A stretch of DNA of 64,000 nt from Allobosea sp. Tri-44 (GCF_004123845.1 NZ_NBDP01000007.1:248001-312000), one strand, 5' to 3'. Shown: positions 33,668 to 41,919, numbered from the stretch's first letter. Made by a program: numbers and translations. Notes: a model not told the origin generated them from the letters alone.

Positions 33668-34654
33668 TCAATCCAGCGAGATCGCCGCAGCCCGCACGAC
33701 ATCCGCCCATTTCGCCACTTCCTGGGTCTGAGCAGCCCGCACCGCCGCGGCGTCACCGCTGAGCGAACGCACGCCGATCGTGGCGAGCTTTTCACGCCCC
33801 TCGGTGCTCTCGACATAGGCGCGGGTGATCTTAGCGATGCGCGCCACGATCGGATCGGGCAGCCCTTTCGGCCCGACCAGCGCAAACCAGCCCGTCGCAC
33901 TGACGCCCGGCAACCCGGCCTCGGACAAGGTCGGTACCTCCGGCAATTGCGGGGCACGCTGGTCGCTTGTCACCGCAAGCGCGCGGATGGCGCCGCTTTT
34001 GACGTGGGGGATGTAGGCCGGGATGAAGTCGATCGCGACATTGACCATGCCCCCGACCAGATCGGCCGAGAGCGGGGCCGAGCCGCGATAGGGCACATGC
34101 GTCATCTGGAAGCCAGCCTTGCGCTGGATCAGCTCGCCGGTGACATGGCCCATCAGCCCGAAGCCGGGGCTGCCGAAGGTGAGCTTGCCGGGATTGGCCT
34201 TGCCGTAGGCGACGAGCTCGGCAAACGACGAGACCGGCAGCGAGGGATGGACGCTGACGATGCCCTGGACGTCGCCCAAGAGCGCGACCGGCGCGAAATC
34301 GGCCAGCGGATCGAAGGACATGGTCTTGTAGAGCAGCTTGTTGGTCGCGAGCGGCCCGGACGAGGAGAACAGCAGGGTGTAGCCATCCGGGGTCGCCCGG
34401 GCGACGCCGGTCGCCGCGATGTTGCCGCCAGCGCCGGTCTTGTTCTCGACGACGAAGCCCTGGCCGAGTTCGCTGCGCAACCGCTCCGCCAGCAGGCGAG
34501 CGACGACGTCGGTCGAGGCTCCCGCCGGGAACGGCACGACGATGGTGACCGGCCGGCTCGGCCAGGTATCGGCGAAGGCCCGCCCCTGTGTAGCCAGCGC
34601 GCCGGCGCCAGCGAGAGACGCCATGAAACGACGGCGTGAGATCGGCCGCATCAT
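33668..34654 (-). CDS. TctC/Bug-type tripartite tricarboxylate binding protein, orphan
   Basis: This protein of about 328 residues has a Tat leader (SRRRFMASLAGAGALATQG) and the Bug fold: WPSRPVTIVVPFPAGASTDV, GQGFVVENKTGAGGNIAATG, VHPSLPVSSFAELVAYGKAN, TFGSPGFGLMGHVTGEL. Bug proteins bind carboxylates or aromatic acids for TctAB transporters or for sensing. No TctA or TctB gene is nearby. The start is at 34654 (ATGATG; 34651 also possible) behind GGAAACC. An IclR regulator gene lies upstream on the same strand, followed by a quinone oxidoreductase and a fumarase-type hydratase, so the ligand is probably a dicarboxylate or an aromatic/imidazole acid. Confidence 0.88.
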   Translation of the reverse strand: MMRPISRRRFMASLAGAGALATQGRAFADTWPSRPVTIVVPFPAGASTDVVARLLAERLRSELGQGFVVENKTGAGGNIAATGVARATPDGYTLLFSSSGPLATNKLLYKTMSFDPLADFAPVALLGDVQGIVSVHPSLPVSSFAELVAYGKANPGKLTFGSPGFGLMGHVTGELIQRKAGFQMTHVPYRGSAPLSADLVGGMVNVAIDFIPAYIPHVKSGAIRALAVTSDQRAPQLPEVPTLSEAGLPGVSATGWFALVGPKGLPDPIVARIAKITRAYVESTEGREKLATIGVRSLSGDAAAVRAAQTQEVAKWADVVRAAAISLD

Positions 34655-34736
34655 CTGAGGTTTCCTCCGGACACCATGTTTTGGTCGTGTCCGGACACTA
34701 GGCACGAGCCCTTCACAGGTTCGCGGGAAAGCGCGG

Positions 34737-35540
34737 CTATTTCTCGCCTTGAAACGCAACGCCCATGGATTGCGACAGCGCCTCGAGCTGCGCCTCGATA
34801 TTGGCCGCCGCCTTCTTCAGCGGATGGATGATTTTCGCCTTGTCATCCGGGTTAGGGACTGCGGCGCGGAAGAAGGTCACGCCGAAGGTCGCGAGCACGC
34901 GCTCGCCGAGCTTGATCGGCACCGCGATCGTCGCGGAATTCTTCGGCTCGGCGGCGGGATCCCGCTCGGTATAGCCGCGCCAGCGCGCCTGCGCGATCAT
35001 GCCCTCGACATCTTCGTCGCTGAGGCTGTTGTTCTCCGGCTCGGCCGAGGCGCGCATCGCAGCGCGCAGTACGTCGCGTTCCTCGTCGGGACAGAAGGCG
35101 AGATAGGCGCGTCCGAGCGCCCGGCCGCCGAGGTTCAGCCGGTAGCCGAGCGTCGCATGGAAGGGCGAGATCGGGCTGTCAGGAATCGTCGAGAAACGGA
35201 CGACCACGGCGTCGTAATCGAGTAGGCAGACCGCGCAGGGCCATTTGATCTGGCGCGTCAGCGCTGTGGCCCAGGGGCGCGCCGCCTCGATCACCATCGG
35301 CGCGCCATGGAAGCCCGAGCTCAGATGCGCCACCTGCGACGTCACGAGATAGCCGCGCATGCGCTCGTCGCGCACGACATAGCCGGCTTCCATCAGCGTC
35401 TCGAGCAGGCGCACGATCGTCGGCTTCGGCATGCCGGTACGGCGATGCAGTTCGCCGACGGTCGCGACACTGCAGCGATTGACCTCGGTCAGCAGCCGGA
35501 GCGCCTTGAGAACGGACTGAACGGGCGCGAAGGAGAACAC
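34737..35540 (-). CDS. IclR-family transcriptional regulator
   Basis: This 267-residue protein has an N-terminal winged helix (PVQSVLKALRLLTEVNRCSV, then TVGELHRRTGMPKPTIVRLLETL) and a C-terminal GAF-like effector domain (RYSLNLGGRALGRAYLAF-type segment YRLNLGGRALGRAYLAFCPD). IclR regulators respond to carboxylates and control adjacent catabolic genes. It starts at GTG 35540, directly after an in-frame stop. Likely targets are the fumarase/quinone oxidoreductase operon, the TctC gene and the divergent ammonia-lyase homologue. Confidence 0.92.
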   Translation of the reverse strand: MFSFAPVQSVLKALRLLTEVNRCSVATVGELHRRTGMPKPTIVRLLETLMEAGYVVRDERMRGYLVTSQVAHLSSGFHGAPMVIEAARPWATALTRQIKWPCAVCLLDYDAVVVRFSTIPDSPISPFHATLGYRLNLGGRALGRAYLAFCPDEERDVLRAAMRASAEPENNSLSDEDVEGMIAQARWRGYTERDPAAEPKNSATIAVPIKLGERVLATFGVTFFRAAVPNPDDKAKIIHPLKKAAANIEAQLEALSQSMGVAFQGEK

Positions 35541-35624
35541 TTTGCGATCCGGCTAAGCGAGCACGAACCGCTGTTCTAGATGAGAATTCTCCAAACTGGA
35601 TAGTTATTCGCGCAGCCCGCCGGG

Positions 35625-36608
35625 CTATTCCGGCATGGTCAGGACAACCTTGCCGACCTGATCGCCCGCATCCATCAGCGCATGCGCATCCTGGACGTCG
35701 CGCCAGTCGAAGCTCGCGCAGATATGGCTGCGGATCGCCCCGCTCACCAGCAGCGGCCAGATTTGCGCCACCAGCTTGTTGGCGATCCGGCCCTTATAGG
35801 CGGCATCGCGTGGCCGCAGCGTCGAGCCGGTCAGGGTCAACCGCCGGCGCACGATGTTGCGGACATTGACCTCGGCCATCTGGCCGAGATGGCTGGCGAT
35901 CAGCACGACGCGCCCGTCCGGCGCGAGCAGTTGCAACTGCTTTTCGGTATAGGGGCCGGCCTGCGCGTCGAGGACGACGTCGACCTTCTCCTTGCCGATC
36001 GCCGCCTCGACCTCGCCTACCCAGTCGGCGCGGTAGTCGACGGCGAGGTCGGCGCCGATCTCCAGGCAAACCGCGCGCTTCTCGGCGGTGCCGGCGGTCG
36101 CGATCACGCGGGCGCTGCGGAGCTGCTTGGCAATCTGGATCGCGGCCATGCCGACGCCGCTGGTGCCGCCCTGGACCAAGAGAGTCTCGCCCTCAGCGAG
36201 CCGGCCGAGCCAGATGACGTTGTTCCAGGCAGTGAAGAACACCTCCGGCAGCGCCGCCGCCTCAGCGAAGGAGAAACCGGTCGGCAGCGGCATGCATTGC
36301 AGCGCCGGCACCGCGCAGAATTCGGCATAGCCGCCGCCATTGGCGAGCGCGCAGACGGCATCGCCGAGCTTCGGCCAGGCGACCTCGGCGCCGACAGCCT
36401 CGACCACGCCGGAAACGTCGAGGCCAGGCAGGTCGGTCGCACCGGGCGGTGGCGGGTAGAGGCCGCGCCGCTGCTGGATGTCGGGCCGGTTCACCCCGGC
36501 CGCCCGCACGCGGATCAGCACGTCGCCGGGACCGAGCACGGGCAATGGCCGCTCGCAAAAGGCAAGGACCTCGGGTCCGCCCGGCCTGGTGATCTCGATC
36601 GCTTGCAT
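35625..36608 (-). CDS. NAD(P)H:quinone oxidoreductase, PIG3/zeta-crystallin-like MDR enzyme
   Basis: This 327-residue zinc-free medium-chain dehydrogenase has AAGVNRPDIQQRRGLYPPPPG, GLDVSGVVEAVG and LPEVFFTAWNNVI. The NADPH motif is LLVQGGTSGVGMAAIQIAK. This is the PIG3 subgroup, which reduces quinones or activated enones with NADPH. The start shares a base with the stop of the fumarase beta gene upstream (TGATG), so it is the last gene of the three-gene operon TtdA-like, TtdB-like, oxidoreductase. In a pathway it could reduce an enone or unsaturated acid product. Confidence 0.9.
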   Translation of the reverse strand: MQAIEITRPGGPEVLAFCERPLPVLGPGDVLIRVRAAGVNRPDIQQRRGLYPPPPGATDLPGLDVSGVVEAVGAEVAWPKLGDAVCALANGGGYAEFCAVPALQCMPLPTGFSFAEAAALPEVFFTAWNNVIWLGRLAEGETLLVQGGTSGVGMAAIQIAKQLRSARVIATAGTAEKRAVCLEIGADLAVDYRADWVGEVEAAIGKEKVDVVLDAQAGPYTEKQLQLLAPDGRVVLIASHLGQMAEVNVRNIVRRRLTLTGSTLRPRDAAYKGRIANKLVAQIWPLLVSGAIRSHICASFDWRDVQDAHALMDAGDQVGKVVLTMPE

Positions 36609-37246
36609 CAGTTGGTCTCGTTGTCGGTTTCCGTGGGGCGGAGCGAGCGGATGATCTCCGGCAGGCGCTCGCGGGCAGACGTCATCAGGCGCTCATAGAT
36701 CGAGTTGCCATGGGCATCGATGGCGACGATCACCGGTCCGAAGCCGCCGAGCCGGAGCCGGTTCAGGCGGAACTGCATGATCAGGTCGCGCCAGGCGCAG
36801 TCGGTTACCGCCTCCACGCCTTCGCTCAGCAAGGCGGAGGCGCCGCCGACGAAGGAGAAATAGACGCAGCCGACTTCGCGCATCGCGTCGACGCTGTCCT
36901 GCGAGAGCCCGCCCTTGCCGCCGGTCGCGGTCAGGCGCAGCCCCCGGATCAGCGTCGGCATCAGGTGACTGAAGCGGCTCGACGTCGTCGGGTTGACGTA
37001 GTGGACCGCGCCGGGCCGCCCGTCATCGTCCTCATAGCTCACGCCCATATGGAAGAAGGTGCCGGCGCGCAGCGACAAAGGCAGTTCGCGGCCGGCCTCC
37101 AATTCCGCGACCATGCGCTTCTGGGTGGGCATTCCGACGGTCGCGACCGCATCGCCATCGAGCAGCACGACATCGCCGACCTTGAGCGCGCGCGCCGCTT
37201 CGGGCGTCAGCGGCAGGGTCAGACGTATCGGGGATGGGCTCGTCAT
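36608..37246 (-). CDS. Class I fumarase/tartrate dehydratase beta subunit (TtdB-like)
   Basis: This 212-residue protein matches the C-terminal (swivelling) domain of class I Fe-S hydro-lyases: LKVGDVVLLDGDAVATVG, GTFFHMGVSYED, TTSSRFSHLMPTLI, TATGGKGGLSQ and YFSFVGGASALL. Such subunits pair with an Fe-S alpha subunit to hydrate fumarate or mesaconate or to dehydrate tartrate. The start at 37246 overlaps the alpha-subunit stop by four bases. The product of the divergent lyase could be an unsaturated acid that this hydratase acts on, but this is inference. Confidence 0.9.
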   Translation of the reverse strand: MTSPSPIRLTLPLTPEAARALKVGDVVLLDGDAVATVGMPTQKRMVAELEAGRELPLSLRAGTFFHMGVSYEDDDGRPGAVHYVNPTTSSRFSHLMPTLIRGLRLTATGGKGGLSQDSVDAMREVGCVYFSFVGGASALLSEGVEAVTDCAWRDLIMQFRLNRLRLGGFGPVIVAIDAHGNSIYERLMTSARERLPEIIRSLRPTETDNETN

Positions 37247-38112
37247 TCGATCCGCTCCACCACGCCGGAATTGTAGATCCGCGCCCGCGTCCGCCGGTTG
37301 ATCCAGCAGTTGAACGAGACCGCGACCGGGGTGAAGCCGTGGCCGGAGGCGTATTCGACATGGACGCCGAAGGTCGTGGTCGAGCCGCCGACGCCCATCG
37401 GGCCGAAGCCCATCTGGTTCACGGCGCGGGTCAGGCGCTCCTCCATTGCGGCGACCATCGCCTCGGGATTGCGCTCGCCGAACGGCCGCAAGGTCGCGTC
37501 CTTGGAGAGCTTTGCGGCATGATCGAAAGTGCCGCCGATACCGACGCCGATCACCACCGGCGGGCAATGCTGGCCGCCGGCGCGCAGCACGATCTCCAGG
37601 ATGCAGCGCTCGATCTCGTCGAGGCTCGGGCTGACCAGTATCTCCACGGCGGCCCAGCGCCCGCCGCCGAGCGCCTTGGGGGCGCAGGTGATGTCGAGAT
37701 AGTCGCCCTCGCCGACGAGGTCCCAGGAGACCAGCGGCATGTCCTTGCCGTGAAAGCTGCGCTCATTGGTCAGCGGATTGGTGACGAAGCGCAGCAGCGG
37801 CGGCTGGATCGTGCGGGTGAGCTCGGCGAAGCCGTCAACGATGGCCTGGCGGATATCGCCCTCCATCCGCGCGCCGGAGCCGATCTTGATGCTGTAGCTC
37901 GGCACGCCGGCGTCCGAACACAGGAACTTGCCGGTGGTCTCGGCGCGCTCGGCGCTGTCCAGCATGAAGGCGAGTGTCTGGCGGGCCTGCGGCTCGGTTT
38001 CCGTCGCGAGCGCCTTGCGGAATTCGGCCTTCGAGGATTCAGGGATACGGCGCAGCGACCAATCATAGAGATTGGCGGTGACTTCCTTGACCAGATTATA
38101 GGTGATTGCCAT
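37243..38112 (-). CDS. Class I fumarase/tartrate dehydratase alpha subunit (TtdA-like)
   Basis: This 289-residue Fe-S hydro-lyase subunit has the three cluster cysteines in FLCSDAGVPSYSI (C65), GGQHCPPVVIGVGIGG and VSFNCWINRR. Also present are TNPLTNERSFHGKD and FGPMGVGGSTTTFGVHVEYA. The [4Fe-4S] cluster acts as Lewis acid on a dicarboxylate substrate. I chose ATG 38112; a GTG six bases earlier would add two residues. It is the first gene of the minus-strand operon with the beta subunit and the quinone oxidoreductase, divergent from the ammonia-lyase homologue. Housekeeping fumarases are usually encoded elsewhere, so a specialised substrate is likely. Confidence 0.9.
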   Translation of the reverse strand: MAITYNLVKEVTANLYDWSLRRIPESSKAEFRKALATETEPQARQTLAFMLDSAERAETTGKFLCSDAGVPSYSIKIGSGARMEGDIRQAIVDGFAELTRTIQPPLLRFVTNPLTNERSFHGKDMPLVSWDLVGEGDYLDITCAPKALGGGRWAAVEILVSPSLDEIERCILEIVLRAGGQHCPPVVIGVGIGGTFDHAAKLSKDATLRPFGERNPEAMVAAMEERLTRAVNQMGFGPMGVGGSTTTFGVHVEYASGHGFTPVAVSFNCWINRRTRARIYNSGVVERIE

Positions 38113-38292
38113 GCGCACCGTCCGTTCGACGGCGTGAAACTAGTCGATTGATAAGCGCTGGCTGAGAACCGGCGCCGTGTTTCGCATGATGAAATTGATG
38201 TGACGGTCCGCCCCCTGCCCCGGCTTCCCCTTAATGACAGGATCGGCAGAGCCTGCCGGCGCGCCGGCTGCACAGCAACAGGATGATCTGCC
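38113..38292. promoter_or_regulatory. Divergent promoter region with a 14-bp palindrome
   Basis: This 180-bp interval drives the fumarase operon (minus) and the ammonia-lyase homologue (plus). A perfect palindrome GCCGGCGCGCCGGC lies at 38255-38268, 25 bp before the lyase start. Palindromes of this kind can arise by chance in GC-rich DNA, but the position suits a repressor site, with the nearby IclR protein as candidate. Confidence 0.35.
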
Positions 38293-39744
38293 ATGAGCCA
38301 TGTGGACATCACCGGCTTCGATCTGACGATCGACGAGATCGTCCGCGTCTCCAGGCAAAAGACGCCCGTCTCCGTCACGCCGGATGCCGTTGAACGCATG
38401 GAGGCGGCCCGCGCAATCGTCGACGAAGCCGTGGCGCGCGGCGACAAGGTCTATGGCGTCACCACCAGCGTCGGCGCCAAAACCGGCGTCCCGCTCGCCC
38501 CTGAGCGCATCGGCGAGTTCAACCGCCGCCTGCTGCTCACCCACAACGTCGCGCACGGCCCCCTCGCCTCGCCCGAAGCCGTCAGGGCGATGATGCTCGT
38601 CCTGCTCAACTCAATGGCGAGCGGGCGCCTCGGTGTGCGGCCGCTGCTCGCCGAGCGACTCACTGCAGCCCTCAATGCCGACCGGCAGATCGACGTCCAC
38701 ATTTGGGGCTCGATGGGCCAGAGCGACATGGCCCCGATCACCGATCTTGCGCTCGCGCTCTACGGCGATATCGAGCTGCAGGCCGGCGAGGCGCTGGCAC
38801 TGCTCAATTCCAGCTCGCTCGCGCTCGGGACAGCGGCGCTCGCCATGGCGGATTTGCAGCGCAGTCTCGATCTGTGGAGCCTGGTCGCCGCGCTGAGCAT
38901 GGAGGGCTTCGCCGCCAACCCGTCGATCGTCTCCGAGGCCGCCTTGCGCTCGCGCCCCTTTGCCGGGCTGAAGCGGCATGGTGCCAGGATTCGTCATTAT
39001 CTCGACGGCAGCTATCTCTTCACCAAGGGTGGGCCGCGCCATCTGCAGGATCCCTTGAGCTTCCGCTCGCTGCCCTTGCTGCACGGCACGGCAGCCGACA
39101 GCCTTGGTTTCGCTTATCGCCAGGTCGAGACCGAGTTCCGCTCGAGCCAGAACAACCCGATCGTCTCGCTCGAGGATCGCTCGCTCGTCTCGGTCGCCAA
39201 TTTCGACACGGTCTCGCTGTCGATGGCGCTCGACATCGCCCGCCTTGCCTTCGCGCCGGTCGTGACGGCTTCCGCCGAGCGAGTCGCCAAGCTGGTCGAT
39301 TCCTTCTGGTCCGGGCTGACGGTGGGCCTGATCGAGGAGGACGGCGTCGGCCTGCCGGGCTTCAACGGCCTCGCCCAGTTTCATAAAGCGATCACCTCGG
39401 AGGCGAGGCTGGCTACCGCACCCGTGGTGCATGAACTCGCCAGTTCCAGCCACTCCAACGGCAATCTCGACCGGGCCGGCATGGCGGGGCTGGCGGCAAG
39501 GAAGACGGCAGAGGTTGCAAGCCTGTGCCGCTCTATCGCGGCAATCGAGCTTCTCGTCGCGGCTCAGGCCGTCGATATCAGGAAGGCCACACCGCTTGGC
39601 TCGGTCACAAGCAAGCTCCACACACTGGTTCGGGAGGTGATCCCGTTCGCCGCAGCGGGCGATCGCGTTCCCCATCTCGATCCGCTGCTGCAGCATCTCG
39701 AGGAACGCAACAGCGACGTCCAACGCATGATCGAGCTGGGTTGA
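38293..39744 (+). CDS. Aromatic amino-acid ammonia-lyase (HAL/PAL) homologue lacking the MIO triad
   Basis: This 483-residue protein aligns along its length with histidine/phenylalanine ammonia-lyases. It shows the Tyr loop VYGVTTSVGAKTG (Y54), LLNSSSLALGTAALAMAD, LQDPLSFRSLPLLHG, FRSSQNNPIV and a SVANFDTVSLSMALDIARLA helix. At the cofactor position, where HAL has GSVGASGDLAPL, it reads G139-S-M-G-Q-S-D-M-A-P148. The Ala-Ser-Gly that cyclises into the MIO electrophile is missing and one residue is deleted. The DNA there is clean, with no frameshift. It must therefore use a different mechanism, as the MIO-less relative ergothionase does, or have lost lyase activity. It stands alone, divergent from a fumarase-type operon. 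Confidence 0.85.
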   Translation: MSHVDITGFDLTIDEIVRVSRQKTPVSVTPDAVERMEAARAIVDEAVARGDKVYGVTTSVGAKTGVPLAPERIGEFNRRLLLTHNVAHGPLASPEAVRAMMLVLLNSMASGRLGVRPLLAERLTAALNADRQIDVHIWGSMGQSDMAPITDLALALYGDIELQAGEALALLNSSSLALGTAALAMADLQRSLDLWSLVAALSMEGFAANPSIVSEAALRSRPFAGLKRHGARIRHYLDGSYLFTKGGPRHLQDPLSFRSLPLLHGTAADSLGFAYRQVETEFRSSQNNPIVSLEDRSLVSVANFDTVSLSMALDIARLAFAPVVTASAERVAKLVDSFWSGLTVGLIEEDGVGLPGFNGLAQFHKAITSEARLATAPVVHELASSSHSNGNLDRAGMAGLAARKTAEVASLCRSIAAIELLVAAQAVDIRKATPLGSVTSKLHTLVREVIPFAAAGDRVPHLDPLLQHLEERNSDVQRMIELG

Positions 39745-39880
39745 CCCGTCCCGGGTTTGCTCGAAATCAGTCTGTTCCGACTCGCTCCGGCGGCCTCGCT
39801 TGCTAGGCTGACTATCTGCAAGCGGACCCTTTGAAGGTCAGCAAATGGCCGATGTCAGGTCTGCCTCATACACCGCTATT

Positions 39881-40336
39881 TCATTCAGCGGTCAGCAGCA
39901 CCTCAAGCTTCTCATAAACTTCGTCCAGGCCATCGGTGAAGCCGTTAGCAATCGCGGCGGCCCGCGCCTCGTGATTTGCATAGCGCATTACCTGGGTCAT
40001 GCGGGTCCCTGTTCCGCGCGCGACCAGATCGGTGATGATCGTTGCACCCGAAGTCGTATCGCCGTTGAAATATTCGACATGGGTCATGTGATGCGGGGCA
40101 TCGACGGTCAGGATCGGTCCCGAGAAAAAGAACGCTTCCCATTCAAAGCGAAAGGTCCCGCCCGGCTGCAGGTCCATCTCGCAGCGCGTCATGTCGTCCG
40201 ATCCCAGCCACTGACGGATCAGCGCAGGCTCGGTCAGCGCCCGCCAGACGCGGGCGGGTGGATGGGTGAAATCGCGACGGACGATGATATCGGTTTCGCC
40301 GTCCAATGCGACGGTCAGGTCCAGGGTCATGTTCAT
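39881..40336 (-). CDS. SRPBCC-domain protein (AHSA1/CalC-type)
   Basis: This 151-residue protein has the START/SRPBCC ligand-cavity fold: IIVRRDFTHPPARVWRALTE, IRQWLGSDDMTRCEMDLQPG, GTFRFEWE and a C-terminal helix GFTDGLDEVYEKLEVLL. The start overlaps the stop of an ArsR-type regulator gene by four bases. This regulator-plus-SRPBCC arrangement is common in bacteria; the ligand is unknown. It is convergent with the ammonia-lyase homologue. Confidence 0.88.
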   Translation of the reverse strand: MNMTLDLTVALDGETDIIVRRDFTHPPARVWRALTEPALIRQWLGSDDMTRCEMDLQPGGTFRFEWEAFFFSGPILTVDAPHHMTHVEYFNGDTTSGATIITDLVARGTGTRMTQVMRYANHEARAAAIANGFTDGLDEVYEKLEVLLTAE

Positions 40337-40695
40337 GATGTGCTCCTTTCAGGGTTGTCGGAAGATGTCTGCTCCGTTGTGTCTGACAGGCCGTCGAGAA
40401 CCGCATCCAGCCTCTGGAACTGCGTCTCCCAAAGTGCGCGGTATTGGCCGAGCCAGTCCCAGAGCGCCGCGACGGCGTCCGGTTTCAGGCGGCGGGGGCG
40501 GGCGGCGCCTTCGATGCGGGTTTCGATCAGTCCCGCCTCCTCAAGCACCTTCAGATGGCGGCTGATCGCCGGCTGGCTGATGGAAAATGGGCGGGCGAGG
40601 TCCTGCACCGTCGCCTCACCTTCCGCCAGCCGCGTGATGATGGCGCGGCGGGTGGGATCGGCCAGGGCCGCAAAGGACTGATCGAGGGCGCTCAT
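40333..40695 (-). CDS. ArsR-family winged-helix regulator (SdpR-like, no metal site)
   Basis: This 120-residue protein has a winged helix-turn-helix: DQSFAALADPTRRAIITRLA, EATVQDLARPFSISQPAISR, HLKVLEEAGLIETRIEG. The metal-binding cysteine pairs of true ArsR/SmtB sensors are absent, so it responds to something other than metal, possibly autoregulation with its SRPBCC partner. The two genes are coupled by ATGA. The short AT-rich stretch just upstream (TATATAACTAAACGGCGATAT) suits its promoter. Confidence 0.88.
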   Translation of the reverse strand: MSALDQSFAALADPTRRAIITRLAEGEATVQDLARPFSISQPAISRHLKVLEEAGLIETRIEGAARPRRLKPDAVAALWDWLGQYRALWETQFQRLDAVLDGLSDTTEQTSSDNPERSTS

Positions 40696-41217
40696 GGCGG
40701 ATATCCGATATGTAACGACTCAGTTATATAACTAAACGGCGATATAAGTAAGCCTCAAACCGTACCTGGATGGCGGGTCAGTCTGAACGTCCGCTCTGCG
40801 GACGAAACGCGTCGTTGAACTGATAAGAATATGTGGCGGCGCTTGACCGCCGGGTGGGCGCTGGGGTGTGGATGCCTGCTCCCCCACCCAACCCAGCCAT
40901 CGCGCCTCCGCTACGGCTACCCGTCAGCCGTGCGCCGATAACGGAAGTTGAATAAGCTTCCAGATATCGGACATTGGCTCGTGGGCGACTCAAATGACGA
41001 CACAAGGCTTGGGCGCGAATGCCGCCATCTTGCCGGGATCTCACACCGGATCGCGCGGGTAGGAGATTTTCTGAAGCCTGAGACTTAGCCAACCGACTTG
41101 ATGAAGCTTCGTGCGGTGGTCCTCGGATGATCATCGCTTGCCTCCCGCAAGGCGCCTGCAGGAAGCTCGTCGTCAGGGCGCCGGATCATCGTCCGCGCAG
41201 GGGCGCGAGCGCGGAGT
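40696..41217. other. Non-coding stretch upstream of the ArsR gene
   Basis: These 522 bp contain no supported gene. A 118-codon minus-strand frame at 40778-41134 has a biased composition and no motif. The end nearest 40695 is AT-rich and likely holds the ArsR/SRPBCC promoter. The interval ends at the palindromic repeat that starts at 41218. Confidence 0.5.
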
Positions 41218-41323
41218 CTAGAGCAGTTCCGCGTTTCTCCGAATCGCGAAACTGCTCCAACCGTTTATTTTGTCGCATTTTCTTCACGCGAACCGGTATC
41301 CACTTCGCTCGAAAATGCTCTAG
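41218..41323. repeat. 106-bp intergenic palindromic repeat with terminal inverted repeats
   Basis: The element begins CTAGAGCA and ends TGCTCTAG (8-bp terminal inverted repeats). It contains two stem-loops. One is GAGCAGTTCCGCG (41221-41233) against CGCGAAACTGCTC with one mismatch; the other is GCATTTTC against GAAAATGC enclosing TTCACGCGAACCGGTATCCACTTCGCTC. Similar mosaic palindromic elements are scattered through genomes of Hyphomicrobiales. The right end supplies the TAG stop (41320-41322) of the flavin reductase gene and may act as its terminator. Confidence 0.75.
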
Positions 41324-41883
41324 CCGAGCCGATCGCGCCAGTCGCGCAGCGCTTCCAGGAGCTGGCGGATGAAGCCGGCCGTGGCCTCGTCGGTGAGCCG
41401 GCCATCCTCGTTGAACTTGGTCTGAGCCGAGCCGATCATCACCTCCGGCTTGTTGAGCGGGAAGGCGTTGAGGAAGATCAGCATCTGCCGCAATTGATAC
41501 TGCGCCCGGGCAGTGCCGAAGATGCCGCCGCTCGCCCCCATGATCGCCACGGGCTTGTTGTCGAAAGGCTGGCTCGGCGGGCGCGAAGCCCAGTCGATCG
41601 CGTTCTTGAGGACGCCCGGAATCGAGTAATTGTATTCCGGCGTCACGAACAGGATCGCGTCGGCGGCCTCGAGCTGGTCGCGCAGGCGCTGGGCCGCCGG
41701 CGGATAGCCCGCGACACGAACATCGTCATTGTAGAGCGGCAGGTCGCCGATCTCGGCGGTCTCGATCGTCATCCCCTCGGGCGCCAGCGCAATGGCGGCC
41801 TTGAGTGCGGCGGTGTTGTAGGATCCGGCCCGCAGGCTGCCCGACATTCCGACGACCCGGATCGGGCGTCCATCCTTAGCCAT
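41320..41883 (-). CDS. NAD(P)H-dependent FMN reductase
   Basis: This 187-residue flavodoxin-fold reductase has the FMN phosphate loop MSGSLRAGSYNTAALKAAI, the LFVTPEYNYSIPGVLKNAIDW motif and PVAIMGASGGIFGTARAQ. It reduces FMN or quinones with NAD(P)H. It is the last gene of the long minus-strand operon starting at 52922, 36 bp after the YciI-like gene. Its stop codon lies inside a palindromic repeat. It may supply reduced flavin to an oxygenase or protect against quinones formed from hydroxyquinol. Confidence 0.9.
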   Translation of the reverse strand: MAKDGRPIRVVGMSGSLRAGSYNTAALKAAIALAPEGMTIETAEIGDLPLYNDDVRVAGYPPAAQRLRDQLEAADAILFVTPEYNYSIPGVLKNAIDWASRPPSQPFDNKPVAIMGASGGIFGTARAQYQLRQMLIFLNAFPLNKPEVMIGSAQTKFNEDGRLTDEATAGFIRQLLEALRDWRDRLG

Positions 41884-41919
41884 GTCTTCTCTCCTGAAAC
41901 GCTCGGTCAGTTATCGTAT

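Noticed and set aside
38293-39744. Calling the lyase homologue hutH (histidine ammonia-lyase)
   Set aside because: The MIO triad is absent and no urocanase, imidazolonepropionase or other Hut genes are nearby.
40778-41134. 118-codon minus-strand frame next to the palindromic repeat, possible transposase remnant
   Set aside because: Gly/Arg/Ser-rich with no transposase motif, terminal repeats or ribosome binding site.
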